Shown: positions 38,050 to 48,437, numbered from the stretch's first letter. The stretch is DNA of 64,000 nt from Kofleriaceae bacterium (GCA_020633495.1 JACKDR010000001.1:434001-498000), one strand, 5' to 3'. Notes: generated from the letters alone by a model not told the origin. Program-made: numbers and translations.

Positions 38050-39654
38050 ATGTCCGCGATGAAGTCGGGTCTCTCGTGGGTGGAGCGCCTCGGGCTGGCG
38101 ATCGTCGCCGGCGCGCTCGTCGGAGTCAGCGGCTGCACCGGCGCGATCGTCGGCGGTGGCGACGACGCGATCGTCGGTGACGACGGCCCGCCGGGCGATC
38201 CGCCCGGTGATCCGCCGGGCGATCCGCCGGGCGATCCGCCGGGCGATCCGATCGACACGTCGTTCCAGATCCGCCTCGTGCCCCAGGCCGGCGTGGCCGG
38301 CGCCCAGCGGGTCAACTTCGCGCTGCCGCTGCCCGCCGGGCTGATCGCCGACGAGACGATGATCCGGATCGGCCAGGGCGGCGCCGAGCTACCGACCGCG
38401 CGCCGGGTGCTGGCGAGCTGGCCCGACGGCTCGCCGCGCAGCGTCCAGCTGCAGGTCGACGTCACGATCAGCGGCGAGACCGCGCTCGACGTCGAGGTCG
38501 GCACCGCGACCACCGCGGCCGCGCTGACGCTGGTGCCGGTCACCGACACGCTGGTCGCCGCCGACGGCACCAGCGGGCCCCGGGTGTGGGCGCTGCTGCC
38601 GGCGGAGTGGCTGGCGCCCAGCGGCGTCGCCGGGCCGCTGGTCGCGGCGAGCGCGATCGCGGGGGGACCGCTCGACGCGTGGGGCGGCGTCTGCGACTAC
38701 GGTCGCTGGGACACCGCCGCGTTCCTCGCGATCGACGGCGAGCAGGGCTCGTGGCTGTTCGACCGCGCCACCGCGATGTACCGCGGCTACGCGATCACCG
38801 GCGACGCCGACGCGCTGGCGTCCGGGTTCCGCGAGGCCGCGATCTACCGGGCCGGGCTGACCGGCACCGGCAGCAGCACGCGCATCCCGGTGCCGAGCTC
38901 GGCGGACGACCTCAAGTACCACTACACCCAGGGCCTGGCGATCCACTACCTGCTCACCGGCGACGATCGCTTCCGCGAGGCCGCCGAGAACGTCGCGATC
39001 CGCGCCCACGATCTGTGGACCTCGCCGGGCTACGCCGGCGGCGCCGACTTCTGGACCGAGCGCCACGCCGGGTTCGGCCTCCTCGCCTACGAGTGGGCGG
39101 CGGCGGTGTCCGACGATCGCGCGGCGACGTTCGCGGGCTGGGCCGACGACGCGGTCGCCGCGTACCTCGCGATCCAGGACGTCGACCACGGCTGGGAGAA
39201 CGACGCGCGCTGCTTCGCCCACACCGCCGAGGCGCACGGCGAGGACTACGGCTACGTCGGGTGCAGCCCGTGGATGAGCGCGATCCTCGCCGACGGCCTC
39301 GACGCCTACGCGCGCCGCGTCGGCGGCGCCACCGGCGACGCCGTGCGATCCGCGCTGGCCCGGCTCGGCCGGATGATCGCGTGGCACGGCCTCGACGACG
39401 GCGGCAAGCCGTACTACTGGATGGGCGCCGGCGTCGACGCCGACGAGATCGACGACTACGACGAGCACTGGGGCGAGTCGGCCTACGTGGTCGCGATGGC
39501 CTGGCACTGGGGCGGCCGCACCGACGCGTCGCTGCGCGCCACCGCCGACGATCTGGTCGCCGGCCTGCGCACCCGCGGCGAGGCCGGCCAGCTGCGCAGC
39601 TTCAACTGGCAGTGCCGGTCGTCGGTGATGGCGCCGTACTTCCTGCGCGAGTAG
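38050..39654 (+). CDS. large lipoprotein, possibly an alpha/alpha-toroid carbohydrate-active protein
   Basis: A 534-residue lipoprotein with lipobox GVSGC (Cys29) and then a repeat linker of GDPP units encoded by 12-bp GATCCGCCGGGC-type repeats (about 38190-38250). A beta-rich domain follows (about 70-165). The C-terminal 330 residues are helical, with YHYTQGLAIHYLLTGDDRFRE, WTERHAGFGLLAYEWAA and WENDARCFAHTAEAH, a pattern like six-hairpin (alpha/alpha) toroids in polysaccharide lyases and glycoside hydrolases. I do not recognise a specific family. Tyr, His and Asp are abundant, as in carbohydrate-binding sites. A second ATG three codons in is equally possible as start. Confidence 0.55.
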   Translation: MSAMKSGLSWVERLGLAIVAGALVGVSGCTGAIVGGGDDAIVGDDGPPGDPPGDPPGDPPGDPPGDPIDTSFQIRLVPQAGVAGAQRVNFALPLPAGLIADETMIRIGQGGAELPTARRVLASWPDGSPRSVQLQVDVTISGETALDVEVGTATTAAALTLVPVTDTLVAADGTSGPRVWALLPAEWLAPSGVAGPLVAASAIAGGPLDAWGGVCDYGRWDTAAFLAIDGEQGSWLFDRATAMYRGYAITGDADALASGFREAAIYRAGLTGTGSSTRIPVPSSADDLKYHYTQGLAIHYLLTGDDRFREAAENVAIRAHDLWTSPGYAGGADFWTERHAGFGLLAYEWAAAVSDDRAATFAGWADDAVAAYLAIQDVDHGWENDARCFAHTAEAHGEDYGYVGCSPWMSAILADGLDAYARRVGGATGDAVRSALARLGRMIAWHGLDDGGKPYYWMGAGVDADEIDDYDEHWGESAYVVAMAWHWGGRTDASLRATADDLVAGLRTRGEAGQLRSFNWQCRSSVMAPYFLRE

Positions 39655-39670
39655 TGCGCGCGGCGCGCCG

Positions 39671-42600
39671 CTACCCGGCCGGCCACGGCGCGTACATCGC
39701 CATCCAGCGGTCCGGGCGGCGGACGCCGGCGTCGGCCAGCGCCGCCCACGCCGGCGAGGCCTCGAGCGGCTCGCCGCGCACCGCGGCCAGGCGCAGGCGC
39801 ACGGCGGCGGCGACCAGCGCGACGCCAGCGCCGGCGAGCTCGTCGGCGGCGACCGCCAGCAGGCGCGCCGCCTCGTCGGCCCGGCCCCGGCCGGCGGCGA
39901 CCGCGGCGAGGCGGGCGTGCGCCGCCCCGCCGCCCACGGCGCGCCGTCGCGCAGCGCCGGCGGGCGCCGTCCTCGACCTCGGCCCAGCGCGCCGGATCGC
40001 CGGCGGCGAGCGCGGCGCGGCCGCACAGGTCGAGGTGGGTCAGCCGGGTGTGCTGGATGCGCAGCAGCAGCGAGTCGGCGATCGCCGGGGCCGCGTCGTC
40101 GAGCCGGCGCCGCGCCGCGGCGCCGTCGCCGTCGTAGAGCTCGAGCTCGACGCGGGCGAACAGCTCCATCATGTGCTGCAGGTGGAACCCGGCCTGCGAC
40201 CAGCCCGCCATCGCGGCGTCGAGCCGGGCCCGGGCCTCGTAGGCGCGATCGGCGGCGAGCACGGGCAGCACGCCGTTGCCGGCGCGCACCACCGCCAGCG
40301 TGTACTGGTCGTCGTGCCAGCGCGCGGCGCGCTCGAGCTCGATCGTGCGGCGCGCCAGGTCGTCGAGGCGCCCCAGCTGCGCCACCGCCCAGGTCGCGAA
40401 CAGCTCCGCCGACGCCAGCTCCCAGATCTGCCCCGGGCACCGGGCGGCGAGCTGCGCCGCGGCGGCGTCGAGCAGGCCGACCGCGTCGGCGTAGCGGCCC
40501 TCGAGGAAGGCCGCCGCGCCGCGGACCCAGGCGACCATGCACGCCGCCAGCGGCGTGCCGGCGCGGGTCGCCGCGGCGTCGGCGTCGGCCAGCAGGCGCG
40601 TGGTGCGGGCGGCGCCGCGGGTGCCGTGGATCGCGGCGTAGCCGGCCTCGGCGGCGAACGCCCGCGCCAGGCGGTCCGGATCGCCCAGGCGCATCGCGTC
40701 GAGCGCGCCCTGGGCGTGCAGCGCGGCGCCCTGGATCGGCGCCACCGTCGACAGCGCGAGGCCGATCGACAGGCACACGTCGGCGCGCAGCTGGACCGCG
40801 GCGTCGGCCGGCGCGGCGGCGGCGCGGCCGGGCCAGGGCAGGCGCGCGGCGCGGCGGGCGCGCAGCCGGACCGCACCCGCCGCCACAACAGCGACGTCAC
40901 CGCCTCGCGCGACGACTGCGGCATCGCGACGCCGACCGCGGCGAGGACGTCGCGCACCACCGCCAGGCCGTCGTCGATGCGGCCGCCGCGCAGCAGGTGC
41001 TCGGCGGCGCGGCGCCGCAGCTCGAGCGCGTCGATGCCGGCGCCGGCGCCGGCCGCCTCGAGGTACCAGCGCGCGGCCTCGGCGCCCTGGCCGGCGTTGG
41101 CCAGCGCCACCGCGTAGCCGCGGCACAGCTCGCCGCGGGCGGCGTCGCCGGCGGGCAGCAGCTCGATCGCGACGCGGCACAGCCGGGCGACCCGGCGCGC
41201 CGACAGCTCGCGCTGGGCGCGCACCGCGGCCTCGACCGCGAACGGCGCCGCCCGCGCCGGCTCGCCGCCGGCGAGGAAGTGGTGGAAGATCAGCCACGGC
41301 GCCGCGCCGCGCTTCTCGAGCGCCTCGGCGAGGACGCGGTGGCGCCGCCGCGCCTGCTCCGGCGTGATCATCGCGCGCGCCGCCTGCCGCACCTGATCGT
41401 GGTAGGGCTCGACGACGTCGTTGCGGCGGGCGCCGGTGGTCCGGACCAGGCGGTGGCCCTCGAGCTCCTCGAGCGCCGCGCCCAGCTCCTGGCGCGGCAG
41501 ATCGGCGGCGCGCGCGACGGTGCCGAGATCGAGCGGCAGGCCGCCCACGCACACCAGCTCGAGCACGCCGCGCGCCGCGTCGCCCAGGCCGCTGATCCGC
41601 TCGGCGAGCGCGTGCTCGAGGCTGTCGGGGCACGCGCCGCCGTCGGCGACCGCGGCCGCCATCTGCTCGAGGAACAGCGGGCTGCCGCCGCACGCCGCGG
41701 CGAGCTGGGCGGCGGCGCCGGCCGGCGGGTCGGCGGGCAGCAGCGAGCGCGCCAGCGCCTCGCAGGCCTCGGCGGGCAGCGGCGCGAGCTCGAGCTCGCG
41801 GACGTCGACGTCGAGCGGGCCCAGCGCGGCGCGCAGCGGGTCGACGCGATCGCGGCCGGTGCTGGGCACGACCGTGCCGATCAGCAACAGCGGCGGCGGC
41901 CGCATCGCGAAGACGCCCTCGAGCAGCTGGACGCTGTCGTCGTCGATCCACTGCAGGTCGTCGATCACCAGCGCGGTGCGGCGGCCACGCGCGGCGTTGC
42001 CGAGCAGCTCGCGCAGCACCGCGTAGGCGCGGCGCCGCCGGGCCCGGACGTCGAGGCCGCCGCCGTCGCCGTCGTCGGCGGCCGGCGCCAGCCGCTCGAA
42101 GACCTTGAACAGCCGGCTCAACGCCGGCACGTCGGCGGGCAGGATCGCGGCGCGCTCGTCGGCGGGCAGCGACACCAGCCAGCGGGTCAAGGCGTCGGCG
42201 ATGCCGTCGAAGGCGCGGAACGGCACCGACTCCTGGCCGTCGCAGTGGCCGGCGAAGATGCGGACGTCCTGGCCGCGGACGTCGGCGGCGAAGCGGCGGA
42301 TCAGCGCGCTCTTGCCGACCCCGGCGGCGCCGCTGATCAGCAGCACGACCGGCCCGGCGGCGCTGTCGGCGAGCGCGCGGTGCAGCGTCGCCAGCTCGGC
42401 GGCGCGCCCGACGAACGGCGGCGCGGCGCGCGCGACCTGGCCGCCGCCGCGGCGCCAGTCGGCGCGCCGGCGATCGGCGAGGCCGTCGGCGACCGCGCGG
42501 GCGCTCGGCCGCGCCGCCGGATCGCGCCGCAGCAGCGCCAGGCACAGCTCCTCGAGATCGTGGGGCACGCCGACGAACATCGCGCCCGGCGCGATGACGT

Positions 42601-43372
42601 CGAGGCGCTGCTTGTCGCGCAGGATCTGCAGCGGCTCGCCGACGTACGGCGGCCGCCCGGTCAGCGCCTCGTAGAGCACCGCGCCGAGCGCGTACATGTC
42701 GGCCGCCGGATCGGCGGCGGCGCCGGCGGCCTGCTCGGGCGCCATGTACTCGACGGTGCCCTCGATCGTGCCGACGTGGGCGGCCTCGGCGACGTCGACG
42801 GTGAGGCCGAGATCGAGGACGACGGCGCGGCCGTCGGCGGTGATCAGCACGTTGCCCGGCTTGAGGTCGCGGTGGACCTTGCCGGCGCGGTGCAGGGCGT
42901 CGAGGCCCTCGGCGACCTGCCGGATCGCCGCGCGCAGGCGCGCCTCGTCGTAGAGGACCTCGAGCCGCATCGTGTCGGCGTCCCAGACGTCGTCCTCGAG
43001 CGGCGGCACCACCGGCCGGCTGCCCGACACCGTCGTGCCGCCGCGCCGCCGCCGCGGGCTGGCCCGCACGAAGACGTGGTCGAGGAAGTCGACGCCGTCG
43101 ACCAGCTCCATCGAGAAGAAGCTGTGCTCGCGATCGAGGAACAGCTCGCCGAGCTTGACCAGGTTGGGGTGGCTGAGGTCCTTGAGCGCCCGGAACTCGG
43201 TCTTGAGGCGCAGCAGCCCCTCGGGCGTCGGGTTGCGCATCATCTTGATCGCGACCGGCAGCCGGAGGTCGCGATCGAAGGCCTCGTAGACCCGTCCCAT
43301 CCCGCCCTCTCCGAGCAGCCGCACGACCCGGAGGCGCCCCCCGGCCAGCCCCGTCGCGACGATCGCGTCCAC
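39671..43372 (-). CDS. Ser/Thr kinase fused to AAA ATPase and TPR-type region, interrupted by frameshifts
   Basis: From GTG at 43372 the first frame encodes a kinase (about 12-300: GEGGMGRVYEA, Lys43, HRDLKPGN 167-174, DLG instead of DFG at 187-189, MAPEQ), then a STAND/AAA_16-like ATPase with Walker A GAAGVGKS (348-355) and Walker B LVIDDLQW, then helical repeats. Around 40860-40880 the sensible protein moves to another frame (LRADVCLSIGLALS and LDAAAAQLAARCPG), and around 39937-39985 it returns to the first, ending in MAMYAPWPAG. The two shifts cancel, so total length is 1,234 codons. In each segment only one frame has TPR-like composition. The gene may be whole with sequencing errors, or a recent pseudogene. 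Such fusions are typical myxobacterial regulators of the PknB-AAA-TPR type. Confidence 0.75.
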
Positions 43373-43380
43373 GAGCCTGA

Positions 43381-43409
43381 ATTAGAGCGCAGCTCCCGGG
43401 CCGGGTCAC
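43381..43409 (-). promoter_or_regulatory. candidate promoter of the kinase-AAA gene
   Basis: On the minus strand GTGACC (43409-43404) and TCTAAT (43386-43381) are 17 nt apart. The -10 box ends 8 nt before the GTG start. The same -35 hexamer precedes the VDAFPD gene. Confidence 0.5.
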
Positions 43410-43483
43410 CCCGAAAAGGTGAGCCCGTGGCCCGGTCGCCGGCCGCGCGACCCGGGTTGCGCGTCCGCCCGGCCGGGGCCCGC

Positions 43484-43732
43484 TCAGGCGCGGTAGGCGC
43501 GGAGCAGGTCGGTGACCAGGACGCCGTCGATCGTCATGCCGTCGAGGTTCGCGCCGGTGATCGCGACGCCGCTGAGGTTCACGTCGTCGAGACGCGCGCC
43601 GGTCAGCGACACGTTGGCGAACGACGCGTCGGCGAGGTCGACGTCGGCGAACCGCGCCGCGCGCAGGTCGACGTCGGTGAACTGCGCGTCGCGCAGGGAG
43701 GTGTTGGCGAAGGTCGGCGGGGCCGGGGGCAT
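43484..43732 (-). CDS. small pentapeptide-repeat protein
   Basis: An 82-residue protein made mainly of pentapeptide repeats of the A[DN]L-x-x type: SLRDAQFTDVDLRAARFADV, then DLADASFANVSLTGARLDDV and NLSGVAITGANLDG, about 11 units in a right-handed quadrilateral beta-helix. Such proteins can mimic DNA and shield gyrase, or act as protein-interaction surfaces; at this length it is a minimal solenoid of under three coils. AGGAAG lies 5 nt before the ATG. It is 48 bp downstream of the aldo/keto reductase gene on the same strand, so possibly co-transcribed. Confidence 0.8.
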   Translation of the reverse strand: MPPAPPTFANTSLRDAQFTDVDLRAARFADVDLADASFANVSLTGARLDDVNLSGVAITGANLDGMTIDGVLVTDLLRAYRA

Positions 43733-43780
43733 GGCGTCTTCCTCGGGGTGAGGGGTGGGGGCGGCCGGGGACCGATCGGG

Positions 43781-44803
<1,023 letters not shown>

Positions 44804-44824
44804 GGGGCCTCCTTGGGTGCGCGC

Positions 44825-44830
44825 AGCCTA
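44825..44830 (-). promoter_or_regulatory. candidate -10 box (TAGGCT) of the aldo/keto reductase gene
   Basis: TAGGCT on the minus strand lies 21 nt before the ATG, with AAGGAGG (44814-44808) between them. This gene therefore uses a normal short leader with a Shine-Dalgarno site. Confidence 0.4.
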
Positions 44831-44872
44831 GCAGGTTCTCGCCGCCGGGCTCGCGTCGGCGACGGCGACGGG

Positions 44873-44878
44873 TATGCT
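44873..44878 (+). promoter_or_regulatory. candidate -10 box (TATGCT) of the HAD phosphatase gene
   Basis: TATGCT ends 10 nt before the ATG at 44889. It overlaps an in-frame ATG at 44874, which argues that translation starts at the later ATG. Confidence 0.4.
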
Positions 44879-44888
44879 GCGGCGCCTC

Positions 44889-45545
44889 ATGGACGGACGC
44901 GCGGTCATCTTCGATCTCGACGGCACCCTGGTCGACAGCCTCGACGACATCGCCGGCGCGCTGGGCGCCGCGTTCGTCGAGCTCGGCCTGGCGGCGCCGG
45001 GCCGCGACGCGGTCCGCGCCTGGGTCGGCGACGGCGCGCGCGCCCTGGTCGCCCGCGCGGTCCACGCCGCCGGCCGCGACGACCTCGACGTCGACGAGGT
45101 CCACGCCGTGTTCCGCGGCCACTACCGCGCCGCGCCGGTGGTCCACAGCCACCTCTACGACGGCGTCGCCGCCGCGCTCGACGCGATCGCCGCCGCCGGC
45201 GTGCCGATGGCGGTGCTCAGCAACAAGCCGCACGACCTCACCACCGTGGTCGCCGCCGCGCTGCTGTCGCGCTGGCGGTTCCGCGCGATCGAGGGCCACC
45301 GGCCCGGCGGCCCGCTCAAGCCCGACGCCGGCGCCGCCGCGGCGCTGCTGGCCGCGCTCGGCGTGCCGGCCGCCGCGTGCACGATGATCGGCGACTCGGT
45401 GGTCGACGTCGCGTTCGCGCGCGCCGCCGGCCTGCGCGCGATCGCGGTGACCTGGGGCCTGCAGCCGCGCGCCGCGCTGGTCGCCGCGGCGCCCGACCGG
45501 CTGCTCGAGCGCACCGCCGAGCTGGCCGACGCGGTCCTGGCGTGA
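44889..45545 (+). CDS. gph: HAD-family phosphatase, phosphoglycolate phosphatase-like
   Basis: A 218-residue haloacid dehalogenase hydrolase. Motif I is FDLDGTLVDS (Asp9 nucleophile, Asp11 acid/base), motif II is AVLSNKPH, and motifs III/IV are the Lys of PLKPDAG and MIGDSVVDVAFARAAG. The helical cap between motifs I and II and the SNKP sequence point to the phosphoglycolate phosphatase group, which removes 2-phosphoglycolate formed in DNA repair and oxygen metabolism. The ATG at 44889 is preferred over one five codons upstream because the latter falls inside the probable -10 box. The exact substrate remains an inference. Confidence 0.82.
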   Translation: MDGRAVIFDLDGTLVDSLDDIAGALGAAFVELGLAAPGRDAVRAWVGDGARALVARAVHAAGRDDLDVDEVHAVFRGHYRAAPVVHSHLYDGVAAALDAIAAAGVPMAVLSNKPHDLTTVVAAALLSRWRFRAIEGHRPGGPLKPDAGAAAALLAALGVPAAACTMIGDSVVDVAFARAAGLRAIAVTWGLQPRAALVAAAPDRLLERTAELADAVLA

Positions 45546-45610
45546 GCGGCGCCGCGGCCTCCTGACCGAATCGTGACAGAGACCTCGCCGGCGCCCCGCG
45601 GGGCGGCGGC

Positions 45611-45616
45611 TAGAAA
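45611..45616 (+). promoter_or_regulatory. weak candidate -10 box (TAGAAA) of the desaturase gene
   Basis: TAGAAA ends 6 nt before the ATG at 45623. The last position deviates from the TAnnnT pattern, so confidence is low. Confidence 0.25.
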
Positions 45617-45622
45617 CCCAGG

Positions 45623-46513
45623 ATGGAGTCGGTCGCGACCTCTCGACGCTCGGGATGGCGACGCACGTACTTCAACGTGCTGGCCATCCCGTACTGGGGG
45701 ATCCACGTCGCCGCGGTGGCGGGCGTGGCGTGGCTGGGCTGGTCGTGGACCGGCCTGCTGCTGGCGCTGGCGCTGTACGTGCCGCGCATGTTCTTCGTCA
45801 CCGGCGGCTACCACCGCTACTTCTCGCACCGCGCCTACAAGACGTCGCGCTGGTTCCAGCTCGTGCTCGCGCTCGGCGCCGCCGGCACCTTCCAGAAGGG
45901 CATCCTGTGGTGGGCGTCGCACCACCGCAACCACCACAAGTTCTCGGACCAGCCCGAGGACGTCCACTCGCCGCGCTACGGCTTCTGGTGGTCGCACCAC
46001 GGCTGGATCCTCACCCGCGACTTCGAGGGCACCGACCTGTCCCGGGTCAAGGACCTGGCCCGCTACCCCGAGCTGCGCTGGCTCGATCGGTGGTGGTTCG
46101 TGCCGCCGCTGGCGATCGCCGCCGCGACCTACGCGATCGGCGGCGCCTGGGCCCTGGTCTGGGGCTTCTTCGTGTGCCAGGTCCTGACCTGGCACGGCAC
46201 GTTCACGATCAACTCGCTGTCGCACGTCTTCGGCAGCCGCCGCTACGCCACCACCGACACCTCCCGCAACAACTTCCTGCTGGCGCTGATCACCCTCGGC
46301 GAGGGCTGGCACAACAACCACCACCACTACCAGGTCGCCGCCCGCCAGGGCTTCCGGTGGTGGGAGATCGACGTCACCTACTACGTCCTGCGCGGCCTGG
46401 CCGCGATCGGCGTGGTCTGGGACCTCCACGGCGTCCCCGACCACATCCGCGACGCCGCGCCCGCGGCGCCCGACCTGGCGGCGCCGCCGCCCGCGCTGGC
46501 CAGCCCCGAGTAG
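45623..46513 (+). CDS. acyl-CoA/acyl-lipid delta-9-type fatty-acid desaturase
   Basis: A 296-residue integral membrane di-iron enzyme that introduces a double bond into a saturated fatty acyl chain. All three histidine boxes are present: HRYFSHR (64-70), HHRNHH (100-105) and EGWHNNHHHY (about 234-243), matching the stearoyl-CoA desaturase family rather than soluble acyl-ACP desaturases. Four hydrophobic segments surround them. Length is normal for bacterial members. A histidine kinase/response regulator pair follows 48 bp downstream, which might respond to membrane state (inference, as in the Des thermosensor system of Bacillus, to which these proteins are not obviously related). Confidence 0.9.
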   Translation: MESVATSRRSGWRRTYFNVLAIPYWGIHVAAVAGVAWLGWSWTGLLLALALYVPRMFFVTGGYHRYFSHRAYKTSRWFQLVLALGAAGTFQKGILWWASHHRNHHKFSDQPEDVHSPRYGFWWSHHGWILTRDFEGTDLSRVKDLARYPELRWLDRWWFVPPLAIAAATYAIGGAWALVWGFFVCQVLTWHGTFTINSLSHVFGSRRYATTDTSRNNFLLALITLGEGWHNNHHHYQVAARQGFRWWEIDVTYYVLRGLAAIGVVWDLHGVPDHIRDAAPAAPDLAAPPPALASPE

Positions 46514-46526
46514 CGCACCGGCGCGC

Positions 46527-46555
46527 TTCGACCCGCGCCTGGGGCGCGGTAGATT
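46527..46555 (+). promoter_or_regulatory. candidate promoter of the histidine kinase gene
   Basis: TTCGAC (46527-46532) and TAGATT (46550-46555) are 17 nt apart. The -10 box ends 6 nt before the GTG start, predicting a leaderless mRNA for the two-component pair. Confidence 0.5.
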
Positions 46556-46561
46556 GCCCTC

Positions 46562-47563
46562 GTGCGGTTTCCGCCCGCCAGCATCCAGCTCCGACGCGCC
46601 CAGCTGATCTTCATGCTGGTCGTGCTGGTGCCGACCGTGCTGATGATCCTCGGCGGCATCGTCTTCCTGGCGATCGGCGCGTCGTCGGCGCTCAACGTCG
46701 CGATCGGGGTGCTGGTCCTGACCCTGTGCACGACCGCGGTCACCGGCTACATCCTGGGCACGATCTTCGTCGGCAAGGGCGCGTCGCTGGCCCGGCTGCA
46801 GAACGACTTCCTGTCGTCGGTGGGCCACGAGCTGCGCACGCCGCTGACCTCGCTGCGGCTGCTGCTCGAGTCGCTCAAGGACGGTCGGCTGTCGGCCGAG
46901 GAGCAGGCCCACGTGCTGCGCCTGCTCACCGGCGAGACCGACCGGCTCGACAAGCTGGTCGGCCGGCTGCTCGAGCTGTCGCGGCTGGAGAGCGGCCGCC
47001 ACGCCTTCGAGCGGGCCCGGGTCGACGTCGACGACCTGGTCACCGACGCCCTGGGCGCGTTCGACGCCCTGACCCTGACCCGGCCGACCCGGATCGAGGT
47101 CACGCTCGAGCCCGACCTGGCGCTGATGGGCGATCGCGCGACGCTGGTGCGCGCGCTGGTCAACCTGATGGTCAACGCCTGGAAGTACACCGGCGACGAC
47201 AAGCAGATCCGCGTCGACGCGCGCAGCGCCGGGCGCTGGATCGAGATCGCGGTGATCGACAACGGCATCGGCGTCGATCGCGGCGAGCAGCGCGACATCT
47301 TCGAGGAGTTCACCCGCGGCAAGCGCGCGATCGACCGCGGCACCGAGGGCGTCGGCCTGGGCCTGGCGTTCGTGCGCGCGGTGGTCCGCCACCACCGCGG
47401 CAAGGTCCAGGTCGAGGCCAACCCCGACGGCGGCTCGACGTTCCTCTTGCGCCTGCGCCGGGCCCGGCTGCCCGCGATCGGCGCCGCCGCCGGCGGCGGC
47501 GCCACCACCCCGACCGACGCCCGCCCCGCGCTCCCGGAGTCTCACCGTGACCAGCCCGCGTGA
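46562..47563 (+). CDS. membrane sensor histidine kinase
   Basis: A 333-residue two-component sensor starting at GTG. Two membrane helices (about 13-38 and 45-70) have almost no periplasmic loop between them, so the signal is probably sensed within the membrane. The HisKA domain has the phospho-acceptor H-box SVGHELRTPL (His89). The HATPase domain has NLMVNAWKY (N box), IDNGIGV (G1), EEFTRGKRA (F box) and GVGLGLAFV (G2). An Ala/Gly/Pro tail follows. The response regulator gene overlaps its 3' end by 17 bp, a sure sign of a cognate pair. Confidence 0.93.
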   Translation: MRFPPASIQLRRAQLIFMLVVLVPTVLMILGGIVFLAIGASSALNVAIGVLVLTLCTTAVTGYILGTIFVGKGASLARLQNDFLSSVGHELRTPLTSLRLLLESLKDGRLSAEEQAHVLRLLTGETDRLDKLVGRLLELSRLESGRHAFERARVDVDDLVTDALGAFDALTLTRPTRIEVTLEPDLALMGDRATLVRALVNLMVNAWKYTGDDKQIRVDARSAGRWIEIAVIDNGIGVDRGEQRDIFEEFTRGKRAIDRGTEGVGLGLAFVRAVVRHHRGKVQVEANPDGGSTFLLRLRRARLPAIGAAAGGGATTPTDARPALPESHRDQPA

Positions 47564-48275
47564 CATCCTGATCGTCGAGGACGACGAGGCCATCGCGACC
47601 GGCCTGTCGCTGAACCTGCGGCTCGCCGGCCACCGCCCGACGGTCGCCCGCGACGGCGACGAGGCCCTGGCCCAGGTCGCCGCCCGCGACTTCGACATGG
47701 TCCTGCTCGACATCAACCTGCCGCGCAAGAACGGCCTCGAGGTCCTGCAGTCGGTCCGGGACTCGGACAACCTGGTCCCGGTGATCGTCGTCTCGGCGCG
47801 CGACAGCGAGACCGACAAGGTCGCGGCGCTGCGCCTGGGCGCCGACGACTACGTCACCAAGCCGTTCGCGCTGGCCGAGCTGCTGGCCCGGATCGACGCG
47901 GTCCTGCGCCGCACCCAGCCGGTCACCGCCGACGCCGGCCCCGACGGCGCCGGCGACCTGGTCGCGACGCCCGCCGGCGACGCGCTGCGGTTCGGCGACG
48001 TCGTGATCGACCTCGCGCAGCGCACGGTCACCCGCGGCGACGAGCCGGTGAAGCTGACCCACCTCGAGTTCGAGCTGCTGGTCTACTTCGTGCGGCACCC
48101 GTCGCACGTGTTCGCGCGCGGCCGGCTGCTCGCGCAGGTGTGGGGCCAGAGCGCGGGCTCGCCGCGCACCGTCGACAACTTCGTCGGCCAGCTGCGCAAG
48201 CGGTTCGAGCAGGACCCGGAGAACCCGCGCCACTTCGTGACGGTCCGGGGCTCCGGCTACCGCTTCGATCCGTGA
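47547..48275 (+). CDS. OmpR/PhoB-family response regulator
   Basis: A 242-residue DNA-binding response regulator. Receiver domain 5-120: acidic pocket EDD (11-13), phospho-acceptor Asp55 in LLDINLPR, Ser83 and Lys105 in VTKPF. The C-terminal winged helix (about 150-242) contains LTHLEFELLVYFV, RTVDNFVGQLRKRFE and the wing VRGSGYRFDP. It starts at GTG inside the kinase gene with GGAG 9 nt upstream. Phosphorylation by the overlapping kinase should control its DNA binding. Likely targets are unknown; the adjacent desaturase gene is one candidate (inference). Confidence 0.94.
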   Translation: MTSPRDILIVEDDEAIATGLSLNLRLAGHRPTVARDGDEALAQVAARDFDMVLLDINLPRKNGLEVLQSVRDSDNLVPVIVVSARDSETDKVAALRLGADDYVTKPFALAELLARIDAVLRRTQPVTADAGPDGAGDLVATPAGDALRFGDVVIDLAQRTVTRGDEPVKLTHLEFELLVYFVRHPSHVFARGRLLAQVWGQSAGSPRTVDNFVGQLRKRFEQDPENPRHFVTVRGSGYRFDP

Positions 48276-48294
48276 GCGGGGGCCCGCGATCCCC

Positions 48295-48385
48295 GTGCCC
48301 GTGCCCGTGCCCGTGCCCGCGCCCGTGCCCGTGCCCGTGCCCGATCTGATCCCGTGCCCGTGCCCGCGCCCGTGCCCGATCGGCC
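48295..48385 (+). repeat. intergenic GTGCCC hexamer repeat
   Basis: About 13 GTGCCC-type hexamers (some GCGCCC) are interrupted by GATCTGATCCC and end in GATCGGCCCC. It is built from the same parts as the 23736-23903 repeat and is the reverse complement of the GGGCAC blocks in the kinase gene. It separates the response regulator from the HIT gene. Confidence 0.9.
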
Positions 48386-48425
48386 CCACCCCACCCCACC
48401 CCGCCCCGCCTCCGATCCTCGGTGG

Positions 48426-48431
48426 TACGTT
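48426..48431 (+). promoter_or_regulatory. candidate -10 box (TACGTT) of the HIT gene
   Basis: TACGTT ends 6 nt before the ATG at 48438, just downstream of the hexamer repeat. The usual -35 position falls in low-complexity C-rich sequence. Confidence 0.4.
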
Positions 48432-48437
48432 CCGGCC

